64,000 bases of DNA from Aestuariispira insulae (lineage in GTDB: Bacteria > Pseudomonadota > Alphaproteobacteria > UBA8366 > Aestuariispiraceae): positions 1 through 64,000 of the forward strand of contig NZ_QRDW01000004.1 in assembly GCF_003385955.1 (NCBI RefSeq), read 5' to 3'. The notes beneath the pieces were generated by a model, which did no database searches, had not been told where the DNA came from, and was given only the letters and a program-made list of their open reading frames with translations. The position numbers and the translations under genes were made by a program. Position 1 is the first letter of the stretch. Every line of letters starts with the position of its first letter. Positions 1-7,910 of the stretch are shown piece after piece.

Positions 1-104
1 AACCAATCTGGAAGGAAAAGTTCGTAGACTGAACCTGACCTGACAGAACACCGCGTCAAAGCCGGTAACTGTCAGACGGAGTCTCGACTACTACATATAA
101 TCCC

Positions 105-740
105 ATGACGGACTGGGTGCCGATCGCTGTTGCCCAGATTACTTTCTCTCAACTATATGCCAGGTATGATGACCCGCGTTTTGCGACCTGGACCCTGGCC
201 TCAGGTTTAATGACCGAGGCCGCCAGGCCGTTGAAGATTGCCTATGTTGGCAGACCCGGAAGTCTGGAGGATATCCTGCTTCGGCGTTTGGAAAGAACAT
301 TTGATACCGCTTTTGGCCGTTTGCCCCTGGACCAACCAAAAATCCGTTACAAGGCCTTGCTGAATGGAGAAGTTGATTTGCTCGTTGAGCAGCCTGGCGA
401 CGTCAAGGATCTGCTTTCTTCCAACCGCATTCGGCCTGTACTGACCTTTCTATCCGAACGCGCACCCGCATTTCCTGATGTTACATCCATGTCGGAGGCG
501 GGGCTTAAGGGAGAGACCCTGCTGCGCTATCGTACCTTCTTCGTTCAAAACGGAGTGCCGGAATACCGAATTGCCATATTGGAAGATATATTTTCGCGTG
601 CATGGAAACATCCCGATTTGCAAAAATTCAACCAATCCAAATATATGAAGGTCGTGGACGGCTATCGGAACCGAAAACAGGCTCTGGAATTGTTGGAGAC
701 CACCATCAAAACCTATCAGGGCTTCCGGCCGGATAGTTAA
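105..740 (+). CDS. TctC/Bug-family solute-binding protein, N-terminally truncated
   Basis: The 211-residue product resembles the C-terminal two thirds of tripartite tricarboxylate transporter periplasmic receptors (Bug family). It shows the GEVDLL segment, the eR-P-FPDV-s-SEAGL stretch around residues 115-135, and a final helical region after FVQNGVPEYR. No signal peptide or N-terminal lobe is present, and all three forward frames contain stops between positions 25 and 100, so an intact upstream part in the same frame is excluded. It is either a decayed gene or a short stand-alone relative. No TctA or TctB membrane gene is nearby. The family is fairly clear; function in this state is doubtful. 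Confidence 0.6.
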   Translation: MTDWVPIAVAQITFSQLYARYDDPRFATWTLASGLMTEAARPLKIAYVGRPGSLEDILLRRLERTFDTAFGRLPLDQPKIRYKALLNGEVDLLVEQPGDVKDLLSSNRIRPVLTFLSERAPAFPDVTSMSEAGLKGETLLRYRTFFVQNGVPEYRIAILEDIFSRAWKHPDLQKFNQSKYMKVVDGYRNRKQALELLETTIKTYQGFRPDS

Positions 741-763
741 AAGGCAGCCTCCAATCCAACCCA

Positions 764-2521
764 TTAATCCCCCATTACCGTGCCTTCACGCCTGGGATCA
801 GCGCCGCCGGACAATCCACCCTCGTGGATCAGGATCGCGTGCAGACCGCTGTTCAGGTTGCGGATTTTTACTTCATGGCCCATGGCTTCCAATATTCCCT
901 TGAACTGAACCGCTTCTGTGCCTTCTTCCAGGTCGGTCGCCCCGTTGCGGTTGACGAAATGGCCAAGGCTGACTGCTTGCTGTGGATGCATGCCCCAATC
1001 GAGGATCGCAACAATGGTCTTAGCGACATAGTTGATGATGCGGCTGCCGCCGGGGGAGCCGACCAGCAGATAGGGTTCACCATCCTTCATCACGATGGTC
1101 GGGGCCATGGAGCTGCGCGGGCGTTTGCCACCTTCCACCCGATTGGCAATTGGGCGTCCATCGGCCTCCGGTGCGCGTGAGAAATCGGTCAGTTCATTAT
1201 TCAAAAGGAACCCGCGCACCATGATCCGACTGCCGAAGCCGGTTTCAATGGTGGTCGTCATGGAAAGCGCGTTGCCATAGCTGTCCCGGATGACAAGATG
1301 GCTGGTGCCGGGGCGTTCGGGATCGGTATCGGGGGACCGCAGGGAAGCCTCTTTCCAGGGAGGATTACCGGCGATGGCTTTTTCCATTGCCTTGTTGCGG
1401 TTGACCCGCTGCGCGCGCGTCGTGAGATAGGCGGGGTCAAGCAGCCCGGAGGACGGCACCGAGACATAATCGGCATCAGCGATGTAAAGCGCCCGGTCTG
1501 CATAGGCCAATTTGGCCGCTTCGACAAATTGATGTACGGAATCACTGTTGGGCCCCTGGCCCGGCAGATTGAAATGGCTCAATACGCCGAGGATCTGGCC
1601 GACGCTTAACCCACCAGAGGTCGGCGGACCCATGCCGCACACCTCGTAACCGCGATAGGGCAGGCAGACCGGCGTTCGGATCTTGGCCTGATAGCGCTCC
1701 AGATCAAGCAGGGTAAGAATGCCCGGGTTTTCTGCCGGTATGCTGACAGCCTTGACGATATCGCGGGCAATTTCGCCCTTGTAGAATACATCGGCCCCGC
1801 GTTCAGCGATCAATTGAAGCGTATCGGCAAATTCCGGGTTTTTTAGAAGGGTTCCGGCCTTTTTGGGGCTGCCATCCGCTTCAAAGAAATAGGCGCGGGC
1901 TTCCGGGAACCGGTCAAGCTGGCGTTTTTCGCCTGCTGACCCGGCGATTGAGGAGGCCATGCGCGGGGAGATCTCAAATCCGTCTTTGGCAAGGGTGATG
2001 GCTGGCTCAAACAGACCCTTCCATGCCTGTTTTCCATGAATCCGGTGGGCCGTTTCCAGCATGCGCACGGTGCCCGGCACCCCCACAGAACGGCCACCGA
2101 TCACCGCCTCCCAAAAGCCTTTTGGCTGGCCATCCGGACCCAGGAAATAACCGGGAGAGGCTTTAAAGGGAGCGGTTTCGCGACCATCAAAAGCCTGGAG
2201 ACTGCGGCTTTTAGCGTCCCAGTAGAGAAGGAAAGCACCGCCGCCGATGCCGGAGGATTGTGGTTCGACCAGGTTGAGCACCATTTGCGCGGCAATAGCG
2301 GCATCGACGGCGGTGCCGCCATCCTTGAGTACGTCATAACCCGCTTTTACTGCTGCCGGATGGGCGGCAGCGATCATGAAGTCGTTTGCCGAAACGGACT
2401 GGGTTCGGTCTTGTCGGCCATAGGTTTCCTCGGGCTGGATATCCTGCGCCAATAAGGGGGTAGCCGCGAGCAATGCGGCCATACAGGCTGCCGTGCGGCG
2501 TATGCCGGTCCACCAAGTCAT
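764..2521 (-). CDS. ggt: Gamma-glutamyltransferase
   Basis: This 585-residue protein is a periplasmic gamma-glutamyltranspeptidase that cleaves glutathione and other gamma-glutamyl compounds after autoprocessing into two subunits. A signal peptide occupies about residues 1-25 and ends in LLAQ. The large-subunit motif FDGRETAP (Arg114) binds the substrate carboxylate. The processing site and nucleophile is Thr406 in GTSHLV, and the small subunit has LLNNELTDFS and SPGGSRI. The length matches the family. A good ribosome binding site (GGGGAGAGAG) precedes the ATG at 2521. The gene is monocistronic and convergent with the TctC-like fragment, 23 bases away. Confidence 0.95.
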   Translation of the reverse strand: MTWWTGIRRTAACMAALLAATPLLAQDIQPEETYGRQDRTQSVSANDFMIAAAHPAAVKAGYDVLKDGGTAVDAAIAAQMVLNLVEPQSSGIGGGAFLLYWDAKSRSLQAFDGRETAPFKASPGYFLGPDGQPKGFWEAVIGGRSVGVPGTVRMLETAHRIHGKQAWKGLFEPAITLAKDGFEISPRMASSIAGSAGEKRQLDRFPEARAYFFEADGSPKKAGTLLKNPEFADTLQLIAERGADVFYKGEIARDIVKAVSIPAENPGILTLLDLERYQAKIRTPVCLPYRGYEVCGMGPPTSGGLSVGQILGVLSHFNLPGQGPNSDSVHQFVEAAKLAYADRALYIADADYVSVPSSGLLDPAYLTTRAQRVNRNKAMEKAIAGNPPWKEASLRSPDTDPERPGTSHLVIRDSYGNALSMTTTIETGFGSRIMVRGFLLNNELTDFSRAPEADGRPIANRVEGGKRPRSSMAPTIVMKDGEPYLLVGSPGGSRIINYVAKTIVAILDWGMHPQQAVSLGHFVNRNGATDLEEGTEAVQFKGILEAMGHEVKIRNLNSGLHAILIHEGGLSGGADPRREGTVMGD

Positions 2522-2602
2522 GAAACTCTCTCCCCGAAATTGTTTTTTAACATTCTAGAGCATATGGGGAGATGATTGCCAGCAGGCAACTCCCGATTGC
2601 GT

Positions 2603-3226
2603 TTAACGGCTGGATAAGGCCAAACCGACACCGCCACCCATGAAGAGCCCGCCAATACCTTTCGAGAGCCATTTCCTAACACCAGACCTGCGGATCAGGC
2701 GCGAGAGATTCTTGCCGCCGGTGGCATAGATCATCATGCAGAGAAAGGCGATGACGGAAAGAACCAGGGTCATTTCCATATAAAGCAGGAAGCTGCCATT
2801 CTCACCCTGTATGAATTGCGGGAAGAGGGCGGTGAAAAAGACGATCGCCTTTGGATTGCCCATGGCTACGACAAAGGCTTGGTAAAACAGCTTCCATCCG
2901 GATTGGCTTTTTCCCAACTTGGCTTCAACCTCGGGGGCGGGCATCGGATGGCGCCACATCATGTAACCGATATAGAGAAGATAAGCGGCTCCGCACCATT
3001 TGATGATCTGGAAAACCCATTCCGAGGCAAACAGGACAGCGCCGAGCCCGGTTAAAGCCAGTGAGGCCTGGATGCCGCTTGCGACGGTATTGCCGGCAGC
3101 AGTCATCAGCGAATGGCGCAGGCCAAACCGCATGCCATGTGTCAAGGCGAGCAGCATGCTGGGCCCCGGGATGATTGAGGCAATGAAGATGGTCGCACAA
3201 TAGGCGATCCAGAATTCCGCTGACAT
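2603..3226 (-). CDS. LysE/RhtB-family amino acid exporter
   Basis: This is a 207-residue inner-membrane protein of the LysE/RhtB superfamily, which exports amino acids such as threonine, homoserine or lysine; the substrate here cannot be told. It has five to six hydrophobic segments, the N-terminal IIPGPSMLLALTHGMRFGLRHS signature spread over residues 16-38, and the conserved MGNPKAIVFFTALFPQF region near the middle. I chose the ATG at 3226 because it starts the family-typical N-terminus and follows GGGGG at a good distance. An upstream in-frame ATG at 3325 would add 33 residues without family similarity. Confidence 0.88.
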   Translation of the reverse strand: MSAEFWIAYCATIFIASIIPGPSMLLALTHGMRFGLRHSLMTAAGNTVASGIQASLALTGLGAVLFASEWVFQIIKWCGAAYLLYIGYMMWRHPMPAPEVEAKLGKSQSGWKLFYQAFVVAMGNPKAIVFFTALFPQFIQGENGSFLLYMEMTLVLSVIAFLCMMIYATGGKNLSRLIRRSGVRKWLSKGIGGLFMGGGVGLALSSR

Positions 3227-3355
3227 GATGATACCCCCGTTTGTTCGCTTATTCCCGCTATCATCTGTGAAAGCTGTTTCGGGGACAAGAGGAATAGCGG
3301 GGGTGAAGCACAAAAGATCGTGCATCCAGCAGGCAAGGGTTGCTATAAGGCGAAA

Positions 3356-4354
3356 ATGGACAGGAAAGATAAAAACTCAGCCCGGAAAAGTCTTCGGGAG
3401 GCCTTCATCAAGGCACATGGATATGGTGATGCGGTGGTGGAAGCCTTGCCTGCGGATGCGTCCGCCCGAACCTATTACCGTCTTCGCCAGGGCGACAATA
3501 CGGTCATGTTAATGGATGCGCCGCCTGCAACTGAGGATTCAGCAGCCTTCATCCGCATCGGCGAGCATCTGGCCGCGCTAGGCCTGAGCACGCCGGCCAT
3601 CCATCAGCGCGATCTGGAAAATGGCTTCTTGCTGGTCGAAGATTTCGGGACCGAGAGCTACAACAAGCTCTTGCGCCAGGGAGAACCGGAAGAGGGGCTC
3701 TATGCGTTGGCGGTGGATGTCCTGGCGCATCTGCATAACCACCCGGATTCTGCAAAAGTGGAGGTGCCGCCCTATGATCTTGATTTCATGCTTATGGAAG
3801 TGGGGCTTCTGACCCAATGGTACTGGCCGGTGGAACGGGGCGATGCTTGCCCGGATGAGATCGAGCAATCCTATCTGGAAATCTGGAAAGGGCTGTTTGA
3901 CCGGGCACCGGATATCGATCAGGAATTGGTGATCCGGGATTTCCATGTCGATAACCTGATGATCCTGAAAGGGCGCGAAGGCATTGCTGCCTGCGGTATT
4001 CTCGATTTCCAGGGGGCTTTGATGGGGCGTGCACCCTATGATTTGATGAGCCTGCTGGAAGATGCCAGGCGGGATATGCCGGAAACGCTGGCGCAGGCAA
4101 TGATGGCCAGATATCTGGACCAGCGTCCGGGACTGGATGTTGATAGCTTCCTTCATTGGTTTGATCTGCTGGGTACCCAGCGTCATGCGAAGATTTTGGG
4201 CGGGTTCATGCGCACCTGGAAGCGGGATGGCAAGGACGGCTATCTGCAATTCATGCCTCGGGTCCGTCGCCAGTTGGCAGCCAAACTGGCCAAACCGGCG
4301 CTAAGGCCGCTTGAGGCCTGGTTCCGTGACCATTTTCCCGTGATCTGGGATTAA
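3356..4354 (+). CDS. AmgK-like cell-wall sugar kinase (APH family phosphotransferase)
   Basis: The 332-residue product belongs to the aminoglycoside-phosphotransferase fold and most resembles AmgK, the kinase that phosphorylates recovered N-acetylmuramate/N-acetylglucosamine for peptidoglycan recycling. Features are ADASARTYYRL (nucleotide-binding loop), the catalytic VIRDFHVDNLM segment near residue 196 and the metal-binding ILDFQGA about 20 residues later. The expected partner MurU nucleotidyltransferase is not in this window, so the specific substrate is inferred. The start at 3356 follows an AAGG; an alternative GTG at 3320 lacks a good site. The stop overlaps the convergent gene by 4 bases. 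Confidence 0.75.
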   Translation: MDRKDKNSARKSLREAFIKAHGYGDAVVEALPADASARTYYRLRQGDNTVMLMDAPPATEDSAAFIRIGEHLAALGLSTPAIHQRDLENGFLLVEDFGTESYNKLLRQGEPEEGLYALAVDVLAHLHNHPDSAKVEVPPYDLDFMLMEVGLLTQWYWPVERGDACPDEIEQSYLEIWKGLFDRAPDIDQELVIRDFHVDNLMILKGREGIAACGILDFQGALMGRAPYDLMSLLEDARRDMPETLAQAMMARYLDQRPGLDVDSFLHWFDLLGTQRHAKILGGFMRTWKRDGKDGYLQFMPRVRRQLAAKLAKPALRPLEAWFRDHFPVIWD

Positions 4355-4569
4355 TGACTGCCGGCGACAGGGATTTCCTGTGCATAGAGTGCATTATCCA
4401 GCGTCGGGTCGACCGGGTCCTTCATCACTTTGCTGCACCGTCGGTAGCCGTTCTGGTCGGAGAGACAATAATGGCCGGTGGTCAAATAGCTCTCTGCGAT
4501 GGCACCGAGTGAAACGAGGGCCAGAAGAAACAGGCCGCAAATCCGTTCTATTCTGATTCTCTTGCTCAT
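4351..4569 (-). CDS. Small exported hypothetical protein
   Basis: This 72-residue product has a positively charged N-terminus (KRIRIER) followed by a hydrophobic stretch (about residues 11-25), suggesting a signal peptide or anchor. A short mature region with two cysteines (HYCLSDQNGYRRCSK) follows. No family is recognised. Support for being a real gene is the good ribosome binding site (GGTGAAAG) before the ATG and the tight convergent 4-base overlap with the kinase gene. An overlapping frame (4394-4603) is less convincing. Confidence 0.55.
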   Translation of the reverse strand: MSKRIRIERICGLFLLALVSLGAIAESYLTTGHYCLSDQNGYRRCSKVMKDPVDPTLDNALYAQEIPVAGSH

Positions 4570-4668
4570 GATCTTTCACCAACATTCTGTTGATCTGAAA
4601 CATCCTGGTTTATGAGAGTTTCAGAGCTGGTTTAGATCACGCAAAATCGATGCCAAAGAATAGATTGC

Positions 4669-5025
4669 TTATTTTTCAGGGTAGAAGGCGATATGTCCTT
4701 TTATCGTCGACATTTCGTCATAGGGCTTTTCGTAGCTCCAGGCGGCTTTATCACCGTCCAGAGACCAGTAGCTGGCGTAACCCTTGAAAGGACAATATGT
4801 GTTGTCTTCAAGGCGGGTCAGACGATCTAGCGCAACATCCTGTCGGGGGATGTAGAGGACCGGCGGATAACTGGCTTCCCTCAATATGAGGGCATTCCGG
4901 CTTTTGGCCAGGGAATGGCCCCTTCTTTCAACAATGACTTCCTGGTCACAGGGCTCAATGGTGATCTTGTGATCGGGATGTTTCAAAAAACCGGGGGCGG
5001 GGTTGGCTGCGGATGTTTCGGGCAT
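4669..5025 (-). CDS. DUF427 domain protein
   Basis: A 118-residue cytoplasmic protein made almost entirely of a DUF427 (NTP_transf_9-like fold) domain. Visible family features are the HPDHKITIEP start, the VLYIPRQDV segment near residue 58, and the TYCPFKGYASYWS stretch near residue 78. The biochemical role of the family is not established. A strong GGAGG ribosome binding site lies 9-10 bases before the ATG. It is probably a single-gene unit. Confidence 0.85.
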   Translation of the reverse strand: MPETSAANPAPGFLKHPDHKITIEPCDQEVIVERRGHSLAKSRNALILREASYPPVLYIPRQDVALDRLTRLEDNTYCPFKGYASYWSLDGDKAAWSYEKPYDEMSTIKGHIAFYPEK

Positions 5026-5167
5026 GAAGCGATAATCCTCCGGGGATCAGTCATTAAAACTGAACAACTGATATGGGATGGTTGATCAGGAATGGAAGGG
5101 GGCGGACACCGATTAAGATTATGCTAAGAACTGCCGTGTAAAATCCAGGGAAGGTTTGATCGAAGAC

Positions 5168-5206
5168 TGCCCGGCCCTAACGGGCAGAGAACGGCCCGAA
5201 ACGGGC
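5168..5206 (+). promoter_or_regulatory. Tandem GCCCG/CGGGC mini-hairpins in the leader of the TerB-like gene
   Basis: Two adjacent small stem-loops are visible: TGCCCG-7nt-CGGGCA (5168-5186) and GCCCG-AAA-CGGGC (5194-5206). They lie 24-62 bases upstream of the ATG at 5230 and would be in the mRNA leader if transcription starts upstream. They do not match a riboswitch I recognise. They may act as an RNA element, a protein site or a mere GC-rich repeat. Confidence 0.35.
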
Positions 5207-5229
5207 GGCGACTAACAAGGTGGAAAACC

Positions 5230-5763
5230 ATGCGCGTTCTGACTGGCATTGTAGATATTCTTGGTGACCTTCTCATTCATGCATACAGATCTTACAGTGC
5301 CGCAAAGGCCAACCGGGAGATGCAGGAAGCCCGCGAGGCGCAGCGCATGCCCCATGAACTGGACCGGAAAGCTGTCTATTTGAACCAGATCGCCCGGGAC
5401 GCCATCGACTGTGTCGATGACCCCTGTGTTGCCGCGACCACGATGATGTGTGCGATAGCGGATCGGGGGCGGGGTCTGGAACCGGCTCAACTGGATAAAA
5501 TACAGGCGTATATCGCGCAACTTTTCTCGATCTCCGCCGTTGAAGCGGGGGATTTGCTGTCATTGGCACGCTGGACGATGCGTTCGGCGCATAGTGTGGA
5601 GGATTGCCTGAACCGTTTGGGTTTTGTCATTCATCAGCGATGCAGTCCTGAAGAAAAGATCCAATTGTTGGAGATGCTCCATTTCGCTGCCTCGCTGGGA
5701 CAGACGGCCCATGAGAGGCATTACCAGGCTATCACCCGTTTGAAATACCGTTTGGGTATTTAG
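5230..5763 (+). CDS. TerB-like domain protein
   Basis: The 177-residue helical protein resembles the TerB/DjlA-N-like domain family (TerB, tellurite resistance-associated). The C-terminal half shows the typical pattern: acidic turn LSPEEKIQLLEMLHFAASLGQ-like spacing near residue 140 and a final helix LKYRLGI. The N-terminal 50 residues are amphipathic and may contact the membrane. A conserved function is not known. The ribosome binding site is AAGGTGG. It stands alone between DUF427 and a LysR gene. Confidence 0.6.
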   Translation: MRVLTGIVDILGDLLIHAYRSYSAAKANREMQEAREAQRMPHELDRKAVYLNQIARDAIDCVDDPCVAATTMMCAIADRGRGLEPAQLDKIQAYIAQLFSISAVEAGDLLSLARWTMRSAHSVEDCLNRLGFVIHQRCSPEEKIQLLEMLHFAASLGQTAHERHYQAITRLKYRLGI

Positions 5764-5781
5764 TTGGACAAAATCAAAAGA

Positions 5782-6648
5782 TCAAATCTGATCCGCTTCT
5801 TTTAACAGCCAATTCCTGAAAAGAACTGCTTCGGGCTTGTGCTGGGGTTCCTGCTCAGGTTGCAGGATGTAATGTGACTGTTTAACGGGGATCGCAACAT
5901 CCTCCTTTGTCAGCAACCGCCCGGTTTTCAGATAGGGTTCCGCAAAGGATCGAAGCACTATGGCGGCGGCCGGTGCACTGGCTGCCATTTCCAGGGCCGC
6001 CAGGGAGGTGTCGACATTGATGTGGTTTGGAATCTCTTTCCTTGCCTCTCCGACAAGCTTGAAATACCGGCTCCACATATCCTCCAGCCCCATCACATGG
6101 ATCAATTCACCAGCCGCGGGGGCTGCTGCAATAATTGGATTATAGACCAGGATAGCATCATCATTTTTCAACAGATGGGCATCAAAGCCTGCCCATTTCC
6201 CATCACCAAACCGGATATCAATATCGGTTCGGTCTGCGGCCAAATTCTCTGCCCAAATGGCAGAACATAATCGGACATCGATATGGGGGTGATCGGCACG
6301 AAAATCCTTGATCCTGGGGGAGAGCCAGGAAACGGCGAAGGATATCGGAGCGCGGACAGTGACCGTTGAATGGGCCTGGCTGCCAAAAAGACCGGTGGTG
6401 GTCATGGAGAGGTCTTCAAAAGCCTTACGGACCGGGGGTAAGTAAGCCCGGCCCATATCGGTGAGCTTCAAGCTGCGCGATAGCCGTTCGAACAGCGGAT
6501 AGCCCAAATGCTTTTCCAGTGAGCGTACCTGGTTGCTGACCGCCGCCTGGGTCAGGTTCAATTCCTCGGCGGCAGCCGTGAAACTGCAATGGCGCGCAGA
6601 TGCTTCAAAGGAGCGGAGCCAGGATAAGGGGGGAAGCTTATAGGCCAT
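5782..6648 (-). CDS. LysR-family regulator, GcvA-like
   Basis: This 288-residue DNA-binding regulator has the N-terminal winged helix typical of the GcvA/AmpR branch: PPLSWLRSFEASARHCSFTAAAEELNLTQAAVS across residues 6-38. The C-terminal part is an effector-binding domain. It is transcribed divergently from the dehydrogenase/MttB-like pair at 6828-9212, the usual LysR arrangement, so it is the likely regulator of those two genes. I start it at 6648, where the family N-terminus begins; the frame remains open to 6774 without similarity. Confidence 0.85.
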   Translation of the reverse strand: MAYKLPPLSWLRSFEASARHCSFTAAAEELNLTQAAVSNQVRSLEKHLGYPLFERLSRSLKLTDMGRAYLPPVRKAFEDLSMTTTGLFGSQAHSTVTVRAPISFAVSWLSPRIKDFRADHPHIDVRLCSAIWAENLAADRTDIDIRFGDGKWAGFDAHLLKNDDAILVYNPIIAAAPAAGELIHVMGLEDMWSRYFKLVGEARKEIPNHINVDTSLAALEMAASAPAAAIVLRSFAEPYLKTGRLLTKEDVAIPVKQSHYILQPEQEPQHKPEAVLFRNWLLKEADQI

Positions 6649-6827
6649 GATGGAAAACCGTATGGAAGAAGGCTGGATCTGGCACAAACCAATCAGGGGC
6701 CTCAGTGGCTGAATTGATTGTTTGTGCTTCTTTGGCCGGCACCGATAATCGGAACCAGCATTTGTTGAACACATAACAGGAAAAAGAGACCGCGAGAATA
6801 GCGGATCGAATTTGGGAGATCGGGAAT

Positions 6828-7793
6828 ATGAAAATCGGCTTCATTGGATTGGGCAATGTGGGTTCGAAACTGGCGGGAAGTGTTTTGCGCAATGGTTTCG
6901 ACCTGACTGTCCGCGACTTGGATAAGTCATTGGCAAAGCCTTTCCTGGATAAAGGGGCCCATTGGGCCGAAAGTCCGAAGGCAATGGCGGAGCAAGTGGA
7001 TATCGTCATTACGTGCCTGCCGTCCCCGGCGGCGAGTGCGGACGTGATGGAAGCAGTCGATGGCGTGCTGGCCGGTCTGTCTGAGGGCAAGGTCTGGCTG
7101 GAAATGAGCACCACTGATGAGGCGGAAGTGCGCCGCTTGGCCCGCCTGGTGGTGGAAACAGGGGCCATGGCCATGGACTCCCCTGTCTCGGGTGGCTGTC
7201 ATCGGGCCGATACGGGGAATATCTCGATCTTTGCCGGCGGCAGCCGGGAGGCATTTGAAAAAGTTCTGCCGGTATTGAAGACCATGGGGCGGCGGGTCCT
7301 TCATACCGGTGAGTTGGGTTCTGCATCGGTCTTGAAGGTGATCACCAATTTTCTGGCGACTGTTCATCTTGTGGCCTCCTGCGAAGCGCTGACAGTGGCC
7401 AAGCAAGCGGGAATGGACCTCAATGTCGCCTATGAGGCGATTAAGATCTCGTCGGGCAATTCTTTTTCCCATGTAACCGAGAGCCAGGTGATCTTGAATG
7501 GCAGCCGTGATATTAATTTCACCATGGATCTCGTGGTGAAGGATGTTGGCATTTTCGACGATATTGCCAAACGCCTGGATGTGCCGCTGGAGGTTTCTCC
7601 GCTGGTGCTTGGCATTTTCAAGGATGGTGTCGAAAAATATGGTCCCAGGGAATTATCGCCCAATATTATCAGAAGGCTGGAAGAGGCATGTGGCTCCAAA
7701 GTGCTGGCACCGGGCTTTCCGGCCTATATGGTCGATGACGAGCCGGAAGAGCCTGGCTATGAGGTGGTCGTCGAGCATAGAAAAGATCAGTAA
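6828..7793 (+). CDS. 3-hydroxyisobutyrate dehydrogenase-family oxidoreductase
   Basis: A 321-residue NAD(P)-dependent beta-hydroxyacid dehydrogenase. The Rossmann motif IGFIGLGNVGSKLA is at residues 3-16, the substrate-binding signature DSPVSGG near residue 118-124, and the catalytic Lys region SVLKVITNFLA near 167. Family members oxidise 3-hydroxyisobutyrate, tartronate semialdehyde, sulfolactaldehyde or similar substrates; the true substrate cannot be read from sequence. It is the first gene downstream of a divergent LysR regulator and is followed by a terminator, then by an MttB-like gene. Confidence 0.85.
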   Translation: MKIGFIGLGNVGSKLAGSVLRNGFDLTVRDLDKSLAKPFLDKGAHWAESPKAMAEQVDIVITCLPSPAASADVMEAVDGVLAGLSEGKVWLEMSTTDEAEVRRLARLVVETGAMAMDSPVSGGCHRADTGNISIFAGGSREAFEKVLPVLKTMGRRVLHTGELGSASVLKVITNFLATVHLVASCEALTVAKQAGMDLNVAYEAIKISSGNSFSHVTESQVILNGSRDINFTMDLVVKDVGIFDDIAKRLDVPLEVSPLVLGIFKDGVEKYGPRELSPNIIRRLEEACGSKVLAPGFPAYMVDDEPEEPGYEVVVEHRKDQ

Positions 7794-7811
7794 CTGTTTA
7801 TAATGTTTCGG

Positions 7812-7838
7812 AAAAGGCGGTCTTTGGCCGCCTTTTTT
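7812..7838 (+). terminator. Intrinsic terminator after the dehydrogenase gene
   Basis: AAAAGGCGG (7812-7820) pairs with CCGCCTTTT (7828-7836) around a 7-base loop and runs into a T-tract. It lies 19 bases after the stop at 7793, so the following MttB-like gene is expressed by readthrough or from its own promoter. Confidence 0.85.
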
Positions 7839-7910
7839 GGTGCGTTTAGAGAAAATGCGGTCGCTTTATGACGACGTGGATTGTCTGTCCGGGTATAGAC
7901 AGGATAGAGA

